From: Helicobacteraceae bacterium
GTDB taxonomy: Bacteria; Campylobacterota; Campylobacteria; Campylobacterales; Sulfurimonadaceae
Direction: 5' to 3'
Assembly: GCA_027081565.1 (NCBI GenBank)
Contig: JALWKG010000199.1
Coordinates: 1-15,391 of the forward strand
Length of the DNA: 15,391 nucleotides
Made by a program: the position numbers and the translations under genes. A model generated the notes under the pieces. It was not told the origin of the DNA. It did not search any database and saw only the letters and a list, made by a program, of their open reading frames with translations. This document shows positions 14,138 to 15,391 of the stretch, one piece after another. The first letter of the stretch is position 1. Each line of letters starts with the position of its first letter.

Positions 14138-14153
14138 ACCGGTAGATACCGGT
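14138..14153. promoter_or_regulatory. Perfect palindrome at the promoter of the SpeE-like gene
   Basis: ACCGGTA-GA-TACCGGT is a perfect 7+2+7 inverted repeat. On the minus strand a -10-like TATAAA (14157-14162) lies just upstream, so the palindrome covers the expected transcription start and first leader bases, a typical repressor operator position. As RNA it could fold as ACCGG-loop-CCGGT. No known regulator site is recognised. Confidence 0.5.
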
Positions 14154-14270
14154 ACTTTTATAATGATGGGATTTTAACATCTTAATATTAAGGACACCTC
14201 TCAAACTTCACTACACCATTTCTTTTCAGAAAGCTATATGGAGTTTTATCCATAACACACCACATCTTTG

Positions 14271-14279
14271 TTATAATCA
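14271..14279 (+). promoter_or_regulatory. Extended -10 promoter of purM
   Basis: TGTTATAAT, a perfect extended -10 (TGn TATAAT), 28 bases before the purM ATG, giving a leader of about 22 bases. No PurR-like operator is recognised. Confidence 0.6.
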
Positions 14280-14307
14280 CGTCACTATATAATTATCCGG
14301 AGCCACA

Positions 14308-15303
14308 ATGAGCCAGATCAGCTACAAAGACGCAGGTGTCGATATTGACGCAGGAAACAGTTTTGTCGAGAACATCAAACCTTTAGTAAAATCAACACGT
14401 ATTCCAGGTGTTCTTGGTGGTATTGGCTCTTTTGCCGGTGCTTTTGAACTTCCTACCGGTTACAAAGAGCCTGTTATGTTGGCTGCAACGGATGGTGTAG
14501 GCACCAAACTAAAGCTTGCTATTGACTCTGGTATCTATAACACTGTAGGCATTGACCTTGTTGCGATGTGTGTGAATGACCTTATCTGTAACAACGGAAC
14601 ACCATCATTTTTCCTGGACTACTATGCAACAGGTAAGCTGGAGGTTGAAGTAGCAACTGCCGTTGTGAGTGGTATTGCAGAAGGATGTATACAATCTGAA
14701 TGTGCCCTTATTGGTGGAGAGACGGCTGAGATGCCAGGTATGTATGCTGAAGATGACTTTGATCTTGCCGGTTTTGCAGTGGGTGTAGCGGAGAAGTCAG
14801 AACTGGACACAGTCAGTAATGTTCGTGAGGGAGATATCTTACTTGCCCTTCCAAGTTCAGGTCTTCACTCCAATGGCTTCTCTTTAGCACGTAAGGTCCT
14901 CTTTGAAAAGATGGAGCTGGACTTCACCAAAGACTTTAATGGTAAGCCACTCATCGAGTCTCTTCTTGCCCCAACCAAGATCTATGTAAAGACTTACAAA
15001 AAATTCAAACAGCAGATTCAGGCGATGGCACACATCACAGGTGGTGGATTGGTAGAGAACTTGCCACGTGTACTTCCTGAAGGTCTTCGTGCAGAGATCC
15101 AAGATGCAAAGATCCAAGTCCTTCCGATTTTTGAACTTATGAGTGAGCATATTGCTCGTGAAGAGATGTTCAGAGCCTTTAATATGGGTGTCGGTATGGT
15201 ACTTGTAGTACGTCCTGAAGATGCACAGATCATTCTTGATGGCTCTGATGCTTATGAGATCGGTCTTATCACCAAAGGCCAGCGCGAAGCGGTCATTCTT
15301 TAA
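14308..15303 (+). CDS. purM: Phosphoribosylformylglycinamidine cyclo-ligase (AIR synthetase)
   Basis: Closes the imidazole ring in purine synthesis, converting FGAM to AIR with ATP, in the cytoplasm. The 331-residue protein has the normal PurM plan: SYKDAGVDIDAGNSFVENIK at the N-terminus with the VDI.AG signature (about 11-16), AATDGVGTKLKLA (59-71), MCVNDLICNNGTPSFFLDY (88-105), and GGETAEMPGMY (136-146), followed by the HITGGGLVENLPRVLP segment of the ATP-binding half. GGAG lies five bases before the ATG. It is divergent from the SpeE-like gene and followed after 18 bases by the start of a secreted protein on the same strand. Confidence 0.98.
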   Translation: MSQISYKDAGVDIDAGNSFVENIKPLVKSTRIPGVLGGIGSFAGAFELPTGYKEPVMLAATDGVGTKLKLAIDSGIYNTVGIDLVAMCVNDLICNNGTPSFFLDYYATGKLEVEVATAVVSGIAEGCIQSECALIGGETAEMPGMYAEDDFDLAGFAVGVAEKSELDTVSNVREGDILLALPSSGLHSNGFSLARKVLFEKMELDFTKDFNGKPLIESLLAPTKIYVKTYKKFKQQIQAMAHITGGGLVENLPRVLPEGLRAEIQDAKIQVLPIFELMSEHIAREEMFRAFNMGVGMVLVVRPEDAQIILDGSDAYEIGLITKGQREAVIL

Positions 15304-15321
15304 AAGACAGAAGAGAAGCAG

Positions 15322-15391
15322 TTGAAAACACTTTTTTTACTTATCACTGCTTCTTCACTGCTTTTTGCTGGTAACTATGCCAGTTTTATGA
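15322..15391 (+). CDS. Start of an exported protein (partial)
   Basis: A frame beginning with TTG 18 bases after purM reads MKTLFLLITASSLLFAGNYASFM and runs off the window. It has a short Lys n-region, a hydrophobic core and an LFA-G cleavage site, a good Sec signal peptide. AGAAGAGAAG upstream is a modest ribosome site. Only 23 codons are visible, so the product cannot be named. Confidence 0.55.
   Translation, partial: MKTLFLLITASSLLFAGNYASFM

Noticed and set aside
1..15391. CRISPR arrays, integrases, transposases, or defence-type gene clusters.
   Set aside because: None seen: no regularly spaced repeats, no recombinase or nuclease motifs; apart from the intergenic repeats the region is ordinary chromosome.

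Overview
The window looks like a chromosomal segment of a free-living, sulfide-oxidising member of the Campylobacterota (Sulfurovum/Sulfurimonas type). Four things suggest this: a Tat-exported sulfide:quinone oxidoreductase-like flavoprotein; the block prfA-rpsT / glmM-lspA, an order I also know from Helicobacter pylori; a threonyl-tRNA synthetase with the short N-terminus (no TGS domain) seen in this phylum; and an MlaA-MlaC-RND trio like Cj1371-Cj1373 of Campylobacter jejuni. Coding density is high and the visible promoters are mostly TATAAT-like -10 boxes, some extended, with weak or absent -35 boxes.

Layout. 1-458 (-): 5' part of thrS. 698-2146 (+): SQR-like flavoprotein. 2147-2788: a 640-base gene-free stretch with two tandem copies of a terminator-plus-hairpin module, then a candidate structured non-coding RNA that runs up to the prfA stop codon. 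2789-4137 (-): prfA and rpsT. 4249-6100 (+): glmM and lspA, overlapping by 8 bases. 6168-6243 (+): tRNA-Val(GAC). 6444-10392 (-): an operon mlaA-mlaC-RND permease for lipid traffic between the two membranes. 10577-11811 (-): a periplasmic thioredoxin-like protein and a DUF3108-type periplasmic protein. 12103-14119 (-): dapF, coaE and a reduced spermidine-synthase-like gene. 14308-15303 (+): purM. 15322-15391 (+): start of a secreted protein.

Most of this is housekeeping: translation (thrS, prfA, rpsT, tRNA-Val), peptidoglycan precursors (glmM, dapF), lipoprotein processing (lspA), CoA (coaE) and purines (purM). The envelope genes are the distinctive part. MlaA here lacks the usual lipobox cysteine. 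The permease gene is an RND/MMPL exporter rather than MlaFEDB, and both MlaA and the permease carry similar Asp/Glu/Phe-rich acidic stretches. The best candidates for something undescribed are the structured RNA at about 2457-2790, the duplicated covarying hairpin module at 2153-2335, and the acidic segments of the Mla-RND operon.
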